Source of the DNA: Nitrosomonas sp.
GTDB lineage: Bacteria; Pseudomonadota; Gammaproteobacteria; Burkholderiales; Nitrosomonadaceae
Assembly (NCBI GenBank): GCA_029881855.1
Contig: JAOULU010000077.1
Location: 1-7,515 of the forward strand
Direction: 5' to 3'
DNA length: 7,515 bases
The notes beneath the pieces were generated by a model. That model was not told the DNA's origin, made no database searches, and worked only from the letters and a program-made list of their open reading frames with translations. Within the stretch, counting starts at the first letter, position 1, and each line of letters begins with the position of its first letter. A program made the translations under genes and the position numbers. Below, in pieces: positions 1 to 6,445 of the stretch.

Positions 1-642
1 CCCCATCCCTTAATCGCTCGTGAAGGTTGGCCTTTTATTGCTGCAGCATTTGTTGTAGCTTTGCTGGTTCATTTATTTGCAGGTTTTTTATGGGCAATAT
101 TTTTCTGGATAATTGCAATTTTTGTGTTGCAGTTTTTTCGTGACCCACCGCGTGAAATACCAACAGTTCCAAACGCAATATTGTCTCCAGCAGATGGCAG
201 GATTGTTGCTGTGGAAAAGATCATGGATCCCTATTTAGAGCGTGAAGCTATCAAAGTGAGTGTGTTTATGAATGTATTTAATGTTCATTCAAACCGTAGC
301 CCGATTGATGGAGAGGTTCGTGATAAATGGTATTTTCCGGGCAAATTTATTAATGCCGATCTTCCAAAAGCTTCACTGGAGAATGAACGTAATGCATTGT
401 GGATAAAAGCTGACAATGGTGCAGATATTACTTGTGTGCAAGTAGCCGGGTTGATTGCTAAGCGTATTCTTTGTCAAGTGATGCCTGGCGATCATCTTAC
501 GCGCGGGCAACGTTTTGGTTTTATTCGTTTTGGTTCAAGGGTCGATGTTTACGTACCGTTGGATACTCAAATCAATGTGAATATTGGCGATAAAGTTTTT
601 GCCACATCGACTGTTTTGGCTGAGCTTAAGGAGTCAACATAA
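1..642 (+). CDS. psd: Phosphatidylserine decarboxylase proenzyme, short type (5' end outside window)
   Basis: This enzyme decarboxylates phosphatidylserine to phosphatidylethanolamine at the inner membrane. The frame is open from base 1 and begins [12 protein letters not shown], the usual N-terminal stretch of the short (about 215 residue) betaproteobacterial and archaeal-type Psd, so only a few codons are missing; the TTG at base 61 is internal. A hydrophobic membrane-anchoring segment spans roughly bases 28-135. The SPADGRIV motif carries the likely catalytic Asp (193-195) and NVHSNRSP the likely His (286-288). The FGS site lies near the C-terminus. By family precedent, self-cleavage between Gly (532-534) and Ser (535-537) would give a large beta chain and a short alpha chain with an N-terminal pyruvoyl group. 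All landmarks are intact. The next gene, pssA, makes its substrate. The stop codon lies inside a strong hairpin. Confidence 0.96.
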   Translation, partial: PHPLIAREGWPFIAAAFVVALLVHLFAGFLWAIFFWIIAIFVLQFFRDPPREIPTVPNAILSPADGRIVAVEKIMDPYLEREAIKVSVFMNVFNVHSNRSPIDGEVRDKWYFPGKFINADLPKASLENERNALWIKADNGADITCVQVAGLIAKRILCQVMPGDHLTRGQRFGFIRFGSRVDVYVPLDTQINVNIGDKVFATSTVLAELKEST

Positions 643-670
643 ATAAGAGATGTACCATCTCTTATTTATG
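638..670. promoter_or_regulatory. 15-bp perfect hairpin overlapping the psd stop codon
   Basis: Left arm CATAAATAAGAGATG (638-652), loop TAC (653-655) and right arm CATCTCTTATTTATG (656-670) form an uninterrupted 15-bp inverted repeat that contains the psd TAA. The stem is AT-rich and no T-run follows on either strand, so it is not a standard intrinsic terminator. It could stabilise or process the psd mRNA end, reduce readthrough into pssA, or be a dyad bound by a protein. The structure is directly visible; its function is inferred. Confidence 0.75.
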
Positions 671-705
671 ATTCAATTTCTTACACTTGATTATTAAAAT
701 GATTA

Positions 706-1479
706 ATGCCCGACACACAACCTGAACCTTTTATTCCCAAAACCCGGCTGAGAAGGCGTGGCATTTATTTATTGCCAAATCTGTTTACAACGGCTGCTTT
801 ATTCTCGGGTTTTTTTGCAATCATACAAGCAATGAATGGCAATTTTGAATATGCGGCTATTGCTATTTTTATTGCTATGGTATTGGATGGGTTAGATGGT
901 CGTGTGGCACGACTCACACAAACTCAAAGTGAGTTTGGTGCTGAGTATGACAGTATGTCTGATATGGTTTCATTCGGTGTGGCGCCAGCGTTAATCGTCT
1001 ATGAATGGGCTTTGAAAGATATGAGTCAATGGGGCTGGATTGCTGCGTTTGTATATTGCGCCTGTGCAGCACTACGCCTAGCACGTTTCAATACAAATAT
1101 TGATGTTATTGATAAGCGTTTTTTTCAGGGCTTGCCCAGTCCGGCAGCAGCGGCATTGATTGCGGGTTTAGTGTGGGTAACGATGCATTTCCAGATTGAA
1201 GGTACAGATATTAAATGGTTGGTTCTGATAGTAACCTTATTTGCTGGATTAACTATGGTTAGTAATATACCTTACTATAGTGGCAAAGAGATTAATTTGC
1301 GCCGTAGAGTACCATTTGTCAGCATTCTGTTGTTAGTACTTTTCTTTTTTGTTTTAATTCCAAGTCATCCGCCTTTGGTTTTGTTTGGTTTATTTGCGCT
1401 CTATGCTTTTTCTGGTTTTTTTGTTAAGTTGTGGCGACTCGGTAAAGGTAGAAAGAATAGCGAGACACCGAGTTCTTAA
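706..1479 (+). CDS. pssA: CDP-diacylglycerol--serine O-phosphatidyltransferase
   Basis: This integral membrane enzyme condenses CDP-diacylglycerol with L-serine to phosphatidylserine, releasing CMP. It carries a complete CDP-alcohol phosphatidyltransferase signature: D61, D64-G65, A68-R69, G78, D82 and D86, in the order DxxDGxxAR(x8)GxxxDxxxD. The Asp residues coordinate the divalent metals in this family. The 257 residues contain about six to eight hydrophobic segments (about 20-44, 47-63, 88-100, 107-120, 145-160, 170-190, 202-220 and 223-242) and a basic N-terminus, as in the Bacillus-type enzyme rather than the peripheral E. coli one. The ATG at 706 is the only reasonable start because an in-frame TGA lies at 700-702. 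No Shine-Dalgarno sequence is visible before it. It follows psd by 63 bp and acts one step earlier in the same pathway. Confidence 0.95.
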   Translation: MPDTQPEPFIPKTRLRRRGIYLLPNLFTTAALFSGFFAIIQAMNGNFEYAAIAIFIAMVLDGLDGRVARLTQTQSEFGAEYDSMSDMVSFGVAPALIVYEWALKDMSQWGWIAAFVYCACAALRLARFNTNIDVIDKRFFQGLPSPAAAALIAGLVWVTMHFQIEGTDIKWLVLIVTLFAGLTMVSNIPYYSGKEINLRRRVPFVSILLLVLFFFVLIPSHPPLVLFGLFALYAFSGFFVKLWRLGKGRKNSETPSS

Positions 1480-1500
1480 GCACTCAACAGAACATTGCTA

Positions 1501-1529
1501 TTGCACAAAGACAAAAAACTAATTATATT
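1501..1529 (+). promoter_or_regulatory. Candidate sigma-70 promoter for the leuA leader
   Basis: TTGCAC (1501-1506, -35-like, 3 of 6 to consensus) and TATATT (1524-1529, -10-like, 5 of 6) are separated by exactly 17 bases. The expected transcription start is about 1535-1538. That is at, or within a few bases of, the ATG (1538) of the leucine-rich short frame, so its mRNA would be essentially leaderless. The prediction is by eye and the -35 match is only moderate. Confidence 0.4.
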
Positions 1530-1537
1530 CTGGCCTT

Positions 1538-1621
1538 ATGTTAGCGATAAATTCTTTCATAACGTTAAATTATGATTTGACCTCATTAAGATTGGCGAGG
1601 TTGCTGCGCCATGTGCGCTAA
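1538..1621 (+). CDS. Putative leucine-rich leader peptide of leuA (27 aa)
   Basis: A short frame in the leuA 5' region runs from ATG 1538 to TAA 1619-1621. It encodes 27 residues, of which 7 are Leu (positions 2, 10, 14, 17, 19, 22 and 23). Four Leu fall within seven residues of the C-terminal segment LRLARLLRHVR, which also holds four of the peptide's Arg residues. A Leu-rich peptide directly upstream of the committed leucine-biosynthesis gene is what attenuation by ribosome stalling requires, as in enterobacterial leuL, although the sequence is not similar to that leader. No Shine-Dalgarno sequence precedes the ATG, but a -10 element at 1524-1529 would start transcription about at the ATG. 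Leaderless leader peptides are known for other amino-acid operons, such as Sinorhizobium trpL. TGGCG/CGCCA and ACCTC/GAGGT arms within the frame form competing hairpins. Chance is possible, since TTA and TTG are common in AT-rich DNA, and no strong terminator follows. Confidence 0.5.
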   Translation: MLAINSFITLNYDLTSLRLARLLRHVR

Positions 1622-1690
1622 TAATTTATAACATCTTCTATCTTTTCTTCCCAATTAAATTCATTTTTTGAATTTTTAATCATCTTATAA

Positions 1691-1710
1691 ACTTCCTCCT
1701 GAAGTGGAGA
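1691..1710 (+). promoter_or_regulatory. leuA ribosome binding site with adjacent anti-SD-like CCTCCT
   Basis: GTGGAGA (1704-1710) provides the SD core GGAG (1706-1709), 6 bases before the leuA ATG at 1716, which fixes that start. Just upstream, CCTCCT (1695-1700) mimics the 16S rRNA anti-SD. CTCC (1696-1699) can pair with GGAG across a 6-base loop. Alternatively, ACTTC (1691-1695) pairs with GAAGT (1701-1705), which would leave GGAG free. The two small hairpins exclude each other. A regulatory role is inferred. Confidence 0.5.
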
Positions 1711-1715
1711 ACTTA

Positions 1716-3248
1716 ATGCAAGATCATTTGATTATTTTTGATACCACCCTGCGTGATGGCGAACAGAGCCCTGGTGCATCCATGACTAAAGAAGAGAAGG
1801 TGCGTATTGCGTGGCAATTAGAGCGTATGGGTGTTGATGTTATAGAGGCTGGTTTTCCAGCGGCTTCTAATGGAGATTTTGAGGCTGTTAAGGCTGTAGC
1901 CGATAACGTTAGGGGCAGTGTCGTGTGTGGACTGGCACGTGCCATAGAAGCTGATATTAAGCGAACTGGGGAGGCGCTAAGTGGCGCTAACTCAGCACGC
2001 ATTCATACGTTTATTGCTACATCGCCCATACATATGAAGAAGAAATTACGTATGTCTCCCGAACAAGTAATTGCGCAAGCTGTAAAAGCAGTGAAATGGG
2101 CTAGTAAATACACGGACAATATTGAATTCTCTCCAGAAGATGCAGGTCGATCCGAGATTGATTTTCTGTGTCAAATATTAGAAGCTGTTACTGATGCTGG
2201 CGCAACAACATTAAATATCCCTGACACGGTTGGTTACACAATGCCGGAACAGTTTGGTAAATTAATTTATACCTTGCGTGAGCGTATTCCAAATTCTGAT
2301 AAAGCAATTTTTTCAGTGCATTGTCATAACGACCTAGGTCTGGCGGTGGCAAATTCTTTGAGTGCTGTGATGAATGGTGCGCGACAAGTAGAGTGCACGA
2401 TTAATGGTTTGGGAGAACGGGCTGGTAATGCATCACTTGAAGAAATTGTAATGGCTGTGCGAACACGTCAAGATTATTTTCCATGTAATACGAGGATTGA
2501 TACGACGCATATTGTTCCGGCCAGTAAATTAGTTTCTGGAATTACAGGTTTTCCCGTGCAGCCCAACAAAGCTATCGTCGGTGCTAATGCTTTTGCGCAT
2601 GAATCAGGTATTCACCAAGATGGTGTGCTGAAACATCGTGAGACCTATGAAATTATGCGTGCTGAGGATGTTGGTTGGGGCGCGAATAAATTATTATTGG
2701 GTAAGCATTCTGGACGTAATGCATTTAGGAGTCGTTTGCAGGAATTGGGTATCGAACTGGAATCAGAGGAAATGCTAAATAATACCTTCATGCGTTTTAA
2801 AGAGCTGGCTGATAAAAAACACGAGATTTTTGATGAAGATCTGCATGCCTTGGTATCAGACGAAGTGCTGATATTACAGGAACGCTATCGTTTAATGTCG
2901 CTCACTATCCATTGCGAAACAGGGGAAGTTCCTCATGCGCGATTAATCATCTCGGATGATGGTAACGAGCTGCATGCAGAGTCAGAAGGTAGTGGGCCGG
3001 TTGATGCCACTTTTCGTGCGATAGAGAAATTGTTAACCAGTGGCGCTGAATTACAATTATATTCAGTGAACAACATTACCAGTGGAACAGATTCACAAGG
3101 TGAGGTAACCGTTCGCCTGCAAAAGAATGCGCGTATTGTTAACGGGCACGGTGCCGATACAGACATTGTCGTGGCATCTGCGAAAGCGTATCTCAGTGCA
3201 TTGAACAAGCTGAATAGTAAATTGGAGCGAGCACATCCGCAAGTTTAG
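1716..3248 (+). CDS. leuA: 2-isopropylmalate synthase
   Basis: This cytosolic enzyme condenses acetyl-CoA with 3-methyl-2-oxobutanoate to 2-isopropylmalate, the committed, leucine-inhibited step of leucine biosynthesis. The protein has 510 residues, close to the 500-525 usual for the bacterial type. The TIM-barrel domain starts with [19 protein letters not shown], including metal ligand D14. The HCHND motif gives metal ligands H202 and H204, and the GERAGNAS loop gives N238; these numbers match the E. coli ligands as I recall them. The flexible linker follows the barrel. The C-terminal part (about 390-510) is the LeuA allosteric domain, with the conserved [13 protein letters not shown] helix near the end. 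I chose ATG 1716 over the upstream GTG 1704 because that GTG lies inside the SD sequence GTGGAG and family members begin at this point. The leader suggests control by leucine supply. A TlpA-like gene follows by 6 bp. Confidence 0.97.
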   Translation: MQDHLIIFDTTLRDGEQSPGASMTKEEKVRIAWQLERMGVDVIEAGFPAASNGDFEAVKAVADNVRGSVVCGLARAIEADIKRTGEALSGANSARIHTFIATSPIHMKKKLRMSPEQVIAQAVKAVKWASKYTDNIEFSPEDAGRSEIDFLCQILEAVTDAGATTLNIPDTVGYTMPEQFGKLIYTLRERIPNSDKAIFSVHCHNDLGLAVANSLSAVMNGARQVECTINGLGERAGNASLEEIVMAVRTRQDYFPCNTRIDTTHIVPASKLVSGITGFPVQPNKAIVGANAFAHESGIHQDGVLKHRETYEIMRAEDVGWGANKLLLGKHSGRNAFRSRLQELGIELESEEMLNNTFMRFKELADKKHEIFDEDLHALVSDEVLILQERYRLMSLTIHCETGEVPHARLIISDDGNELHAESEGSGPVDATFRAIEKLLTSGAELQLYSVNNITSGTDSQGEVTVRLQKNARIVNGHGADTDIVVASAKAYLSALNKLNSKLERAHPQV

Positions 3249-3254
3249 TAAATT

Positions 3255-3743
3255 ATGATTCGATATAAACTATCAGTAATATTTTGTGTGGCGATTTTGT
3301 TGCTACAAGGCGCTGAGGCAAAAGCATTTAAATTCCAGGATTCGACTGGGAAGATACATACTTTGTCCGATTACAAGGGTAAATGGGTGTTGGTGAATTT
3401 CTGGGCAACTTGGTGTTTGCCTTGTATAAAAGAAATTCCAGATTTAATTGCGCTTCATGAAAGTCGTCAAGATATTATGGTGATTGGTGTTGCCTTGGAG
3501 TATGCAGATCCTGAAGTGGTTCTGGATTACGCTGAAGCGATGTCTATAACGTATCCTACGGTTCTAGGGAGTAGGCAGATTGCTTCTCAGTTAGATGAAA
3601 TCTCCATGTTGCCCAGCACGTATTTCTTTGACCCGGACGGGAATCCTGCAGCACGCAGGCTTGGGTTAGTGACGCGTGAAAGTATTGAAGAATTTATTGC
3701 TTCTAGATCAGTAGGTCATCATATTCCAAAGAGCGCGCATTAG
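3255..3743 (+). CDS. Periplasmic TlpA/ResA-type thiol-disulfide oxidoreductase
   Basis: A 162-residue secreted thioredoxin-fold protein. The N-terminus (1-22) is a typical Sec signal peptide: basic MIRYK, a hydrophobic core, then AEA before a likely cleavage ahead of Lys23. The active site is FWATWCLPC (C54 and C57), followed by KEIPDL, typical of TlpA/ResA/CcmG reductases. P120 in the MLPSTYFFDPDG segment is the expected cis-Pro facing the CxxC. Such proteins reduce disulfides in the periplasm, for example apocytochrome haem sites or copper-centre maturation proteins; the substrate cannot be read from the sequence. The mature form is short, starting almost directly with the first thioredoxin strand. 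It begins 6 bp after the leuA stop with no clear SD, so it is probably translated from the leuA mRNA, though the two functions are unrelated. The family is confident, the partner unknown. Confidence 0.9.
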   Translation: MIRYKLSVIFCVAILLLQGAEAKAFKFQDSTGKIHTLSDYKGKWVLVNFWATWCLPCIKEIPDLIALHESRQDIMVIGVALEYADPEVVLDYAEAMSITYPTVLGSRQIASQLDEISMLPSTYFFDPDGNPAARRLGLVTRESIEEFIASRSVGHHIPKSAH

Positions 3744-3759
3744 CAGTGTTTAGTAAGAA

Positions 3760-3777
3760 AAGGTGGTTTACCACCTT
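3760..3777. terminator. Intrinsic terminator of proS, possibly bidirectional
   Basis: AAGGTGG (3760-3766), loop TTTA and CCACCTT (3771-3777) form a 7-bp GC-containing stem between the convergent thiol oxidoreductase gene and proS. Read on the minus strand, the stem is followed by TTTTCTTACT, which suits a terminator 47 bases past the proS stop. On the plus strand the stem is followed by GCTGGCAG with no T-run, so ending the leuA transcript here would be less efficient. Confidence 0.65.
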
Positions 3778-3823
3778 GCTGGCAGTGTGAAGTTCGTGGT
3801 TCCTGTTTGCCTTTCAGATTTGA

Positions 3824-5533
3824 TCAGTTTGCACCTATCTCTGTGGTTATAAATGAAATTATTTTATCTAGAGGTATGGTTTGTGAGGTTTTGTCAGTGC
3901 GCGCTCGGTACTCTATATTTGATTCTTTTAATCCACGCTCACCAATGACTATTCGATGAGGTATACCAATTAATTCCATGTCAGCAAACATGACGCCGGG
4001 GCGTTCATTACGGTCATCCAGTAACACTTCAATATTGGCATCAGAGAATGCCTGATAGAGTTTTTCTGCTGTTGTTTTCACTAGTGTACTTTTGGCCATG
4101 CCAATGGGGGTGATGACAAGTTGAAACGGTGCAATGGCTAACGGAAAAATAATTCCCTGCTCATCATGGTTTTGTTCAATTGCGGCAGCTACAATACGCG
4201 AAATTCCAATGCCATAGCAACCCATCTCTAAAGGTTGAGTTTTGCCAGATTCATCCAGATAAGTGGCTTTCATGGTTTCTGAATATTTGGTGCGCAATTG
4301 AAAAATATGCCCAACTTCGATGCCCCGACAGATATCAAGTTTGCCTTTACCGTCTGGTGAGGTATCACCGGGGACAATATTGCGAATATCATAAACATGA
4401 TCAGGGATTTTTAGATCGCGCACAAAATTAACGTGTGTGAGATGAAAATTTTCTTCATTTGCACCACAGATAAAATCGCTCATTTCTATAACTGCTTGAT
4501 CAGCAATTACAAAAGTATCTAACCCAACAGGCCCGATGTATCCAGGCAGTGTCCCCGTTTCTTTTAGGATGTCCTTTTCGGTGGCCATTTGAAACTCTGC
4601 CAAGAAGGGTATTTTCCTTACTTTCAGCTCATTCAGTTGATGATCACCACGTAATAATAATAAAAATATTTGGTCGTTTGCGGTGACAGCGAGTGTTTTA
4701 ATAGTTTTGTCGAGCGGTATATTGAGAAAATCAGCAACCTCAGCGCATGTTTTTGCATCAGGTGTAGCAATTTTTTGCATTTCGCCTGTGGGAGCTTCGC
4801 GGGTTTCTTGTGAAGGCAGCGCTGTTGCAAGTTCGATATTAGCTGCATAATCTGAATCAGGGCAAAATGCTATAGTATCTTCACCAGAGTCGGCTAAAAC
4901 ATGAAATTCGTGCGAGCCACTGCCGCCGATTGCGCCAGTATCAGCGGCAACAGCGCGAAAACTAAGCCCTATACGTGTAAAAATCTGTTGGTATGTTTTA
5001 TACATTAACTGGTAGGTTTGCGTTAAACTGGTTTCATCTTTGTGAAATGAATAGGCATCCTTCATTATGAATTCACGTGCACGCATAACACCAAAGCGGG
5101 GACGAATTTCATCACGAAATTTGGTTTGTATTTGATAAAAATTTAAAGGTAGTTGACGGTAGCTTTTGATTTCTCGTCGTGCTATGTCTGTTATGATTTC
5201 TTCATGAGTTGGACCAAAACAGAAATCATTTTTATGTCGGTCTTTTATTTTTAGCATTTGTGGGCCGAACACGTCCCATCGGCCAGTTTCTTGCCAAAGT
5301 TCGGCCGGTTGTATGGCGGGCATCAATAGCTCAATAGCACCACTTTTGTTCATTTCTTCACGTACAATATTTTCGATTTTGCGTAATACTCTCAAACCTA
5401 ATGGCATCCAAGAGTAGAGCCCGCTGCCGAGACGTTTGATTAATCCGGCACGGATCATTAATTTATGGCTAGATAACTCTGCTTCAGCAGGCGCTTCTTT
5501 AAGTGTAGAAATAAAAAATTGCGAGACGCGCAT
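3824..5533 (-). CDS. proS: Prolyl-tRNA synthetase, bacterial type with editing insertion
   Basis: This enzyme charges tRNA-Pro with proline in the cytosol. The 569 residues match the usual length of the bacterial class II ProRS. The N-terminal catalytic core carries motif 1 (about 45-76, ending in LLMPAIQP), motif 2 ([17 protein letters not shown], 139-155) and, after the insertion, motif 3 ([17 protein letters not shown], 438-454). Between motifs 2 and 3 lies a YbaK-like INS domain (about 235-380) that hydrolyses mischarged Ala-tRNA-Pro. It includes K279, the same number as the essential editing Lys I recall for E. coli, and a GYIGP loop at 331-335. The anticodon-binding domain occupies about 470-569. 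The start [19 protein letters not shown] is the family N-terminus, with a modest SD GGAA 7 bases upstream of the ATG. It converges on the leuA/TlpA-like unit and diverges from rppH. No sign of damage. Confidence 0.97.
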   Translation of the reverse strand: MRVSQFFISTLKEAPAEAELSSHKLMIRAGLIKRLGSGLYSWMPLGLRVLRKIENIVREEMNKSGAIELLMPAIQPAELWQETGRWDVFGPQMLKIKDRHKNDFCFGPTHEEIITDIARREIKSYRQLPLNFYQIQTKFRDEIRPRFGVMRAREFIMKDAYSFHKDETSLTQTYQLMYKTYQQIFTRIGLSFRAVAADTGAIGGSGSHEFHVLADSGEDTIAFCPDSDYAANIELATALPSQETREAPTGEMQKIATPDAKTCAEVADFLNIPLDKTIKTLAVTANDQIFLLLLRGDHQLNELKVRKIPFLAEFQMATEKDILKETGTLPGYIGPVGLDTFVIADQAVIEMSDFICGANEENFHLTHVNFVRDLKIPDHVYDIRNIVPGDTSPDGKGKLDICRGIEVGHIFQLRTKYSETMKATYLDESGKTQPLEMGCYGIGISRIVAAAIEQNHDEQGIIFPLAIAPFQLVITPIGMAKSTLVKTTAEKLYQAFSDANIEVLLDDRNERPGVMFADMELIGIPHRIVIGERGLKESNIEYRARTDKTSQTIPLDKIISFITTEIGAN

Positions 5534-5556
5534 ATATAGGTTCCATTATGACGATA

Positions 5557-5562
5557 ATTGTA
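5557..5562 (-). promoter_or_regulatory. Possible -10 element of proS
   Basis: On the minus strand, TACAAT (5 of 6 to TATAAT) lies 23 bases upstream of the proS ATG and would give a 5' leader of about 16-20 bases containing the weak SD GGAA. No convincing -35 hexamer is visible at 16-18 bases. TAGAAT, 12 bases further upstream, is an equally possible -10. Weak, single-element evidence. Confidence 0.25.
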
Positions 5563-5661
5563 GTGGAAGTAATTCTACCTTGAAATAGTTGGCTAAGTAT
5601 GGTTTAGTCTTATGTCTTACACTTGTGGGTTGCATCATAAACGAACAAAAAAGAGGCGAGA

Positions 5662-5700
5662 ATGTTTTTTTGTTTTATGACTACTTTCAATCTGAAGTAA
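5662..5700 (+). CDS. Possible 12-codon upstream reading frame before rppH
   Basis: ATG 5662 to TAA 5698-5700 encodes MFFCFMTTFNLK, with 4 Phe in 12 residues. A good Shine-Dalgarno AGAGG (5652-5656) stands 5 bases before the ATG, better placed than that of several full genes in this window. The stop abuts the first of two inverted repeats (5701-5736) that lead directly into the rppH SD. It could be a leader peptide that couples its translation to the folding of the rppH 5' region. It could equally be chance, as TTT runs are frequent in AT-rich spacers. No function is known to me. Confidence 0.25.
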   Translation: MFFCFMTTFNLK

Positions 5701-5736
5701 AGTATGAAAAAATCCATACTATTTGATGGGTCAAAT
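5701..5736 (+). promoter_or_regulatory. Two back-to-back inverted repeats before the rppH RBS
   Basis: AGTATG (5701-5706)/CATACT (5715-5720) with an 8-base loop is followed without a gap by ATTTGA (5721-5726)/TCAAAT (5731-5736) with a TGGG loop. The second right arm abuts the SD AGGTG (5737-5741) of rppH. Both arms are perfect 6-bp matches. As RNA they would be weak tandem hairpins beside the RBS; as DNA they could be operator half-sites. TACTTT (5682-5687) can also pair with AAAGTA (5699-5704), competing with the first repeat. Confidence 0.5.
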
Positions 5737-5747
5737 AGGTGTTTCAC

Positions 5748-6281
5748 ATGATTGACCGAAATGGATATCGCCCCAATGTTGGTATTATCCTTCTGAATTC
5801 AAAGAACGAGGTATTCTGGGGTAAACGTATTAGACAAAATTCCTGGCAATTTCCCCAGGGAGGCATAAAGGCGGGCGAGAGTCCTGAACAAGCTATGTAT
5901 AGGGAATTGACTGAGGAGGTAGGTTTGCATCCTGGTCATGTTGAGATTGTTGGGCGTACACGTGATTGGTTGCGCTATGAAGTACCAGATAGATGGATAA
6001 AGCGAGAGTGGCGCGGAAATTACAAAGGACAAAAGCAAATTTGGTATTTATTACGTTTGATTGGTCGCGATAGTGATGTATCACTACGTACCAGTTCGCA
6101 CCCTGAATTTGATGCATGGCGCTGGAATCAATATTGGATTGAATTGGATTCTGTAGTCGAGTTTAAACGTAAAGTCTATAAACAGGCATTAACAGAATTA
6201 TCGCGCTTATTAAAAACTGGCCCTCGCCAGACTTCTGATTATAATCAGAAAGATAAAATCAGAGAATTTGGTGTTAAATGA
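5748..6281 (+). CDS. rppH: RNA pyrophosphohydrolase (Nudix family)
   Basis: RppH removes pyrophosphate from the 5' triphosphate end of mRNAs and so opens them to RNase E decay; the family also hydrolyses dinucleoside polyphosphates. The 177 residues begin [17 protein letters not shown], the family N-terminus. The complete Nudix box G(x5)E(x7)REUxEExGU runs from G38 to L60 ([20 protein letters not shown] to VGL), with metal-binding glutamates E53, E56 and E57 at the same numbers as in the E. coli protein. The following QIWYLLRL and [10 protein letters not shown] segments are also typical. ATG 5748 is preferred over GTG 5739 because it matches the family start and has SD AGGTG (5737-5741) 6 bases upstream. 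The C-terminal tail (about 150-177) is polar and variable. It is divergent from proS, with a long leader containing inverted repeats. Confidence 0.96.
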   Translation: MIDRNGYRPNVGIILLNSKNEVFWGKRIRQNSWQFPQGGIKAGESPEQAMYRELTEEVGLHPGHVEIVGRTRDWLRYEVPDRWIKREWRGNYKGQKQIWYLLRLIGRDSDVSLRTSSHPEFDAWRWNQYWIELDSVVEFKRKVYKQALTELSRLLKTGPRQTSDYNQKDKIREFGVK

Positions 6282-6418
6282 TTAACAAGTTTATTGGAAA
6301 ATTAGTTCTTGTTTGAATACCGGTAGTTAACTGGCTATTTAGCGGTAATAGAGAGTGTAGGCTTAGCCTTATCTAATTTTTTATAAGAATCCCGTTTGCG
6401 GGTCTCATCAGGCGTAAT

Positions 6419-6442
6419 CGGCTGCGCCGTCACAGCCGTTTT
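6419..6442 (+). promoter_or_regulatory. Terminator-like GC hairpin in the ccp leader
   Basis: CGGCTG (6419-6424), an 8-base loop and CAGCCG (6433-6438) form a perfect 6-bp GC-rich stem followed by TTTT (6439-6442) and then AAAAAGGAG, which holds the ccp SD. It lies 20 bases before the ccp start, too close for a promoter to fit in between, so it must lie within the ccp transcript. GGCG (6411-6414) can pair with CGCC (6425-6428) and would then block the first arm, an arrangement resembling an attenuator. A small CCCG/CGGG hairpin (6391-6402) lies upstream. Function is inferred; the T-run is short. Confidence 0.4.
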
Positions 6443-6445
6443 AAA

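Noticed and set aside
1657..1677. AAATTCA/TGAATTT hairpin followed by TT as a leuA attenuator terminator
   Set aside because: The 7-bp stem is wholly A/T but for one C-G pair, and the T-run is too short for a credible intrinsic terminator. It may be part of the leader fold, but I could not support it as a terminator.
1704..1715. Four-residue N-terminal extension of LeuA from GTG 1704
   Set aside because: The GTG is part of the SD sequence GTGGAG for ATG 1716, and LeuA proteins begin at the equivalent of that ATG.
1724..3208. Minus-strand frames inside leuA (1724-2002 and 2933-3208)
   Set aside because: Antisense shadows of the intact LeuA frame, with no family features.
4180..4848. Other frames inside proS (plus 4180-4431, minus 4633-4848)
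   Set aside because: They overlap the intact ProRS INS and catalytic domains in other frames and show no motif.
5739..5747. Three-residue N-terminal extension of RppH from GTG 5739
   Set aside because: The GTG overlaps the SD AGGTG, and the family N-terminus MIDxxGYRPN starts at ATG 5748.
5799..6117. Minus-strand frames inside rppH
   Set aside because: Antisense to the intact Nudix gene, with no independent support.
6313..6341. TTGAAT with TATTTA at 17-bp spacing as a ccp promoter
   Set aside because: The -10 matches only 3 of 6 positions; such matches are common in AT-rich spacers.
6359..6382. AGGC/GCCT mini-hairpin followed by T-rich DNA as an rppH terminator
   Set aside because: The stem is only 4 bp and the T-run starts several bases after it; too weak to list.
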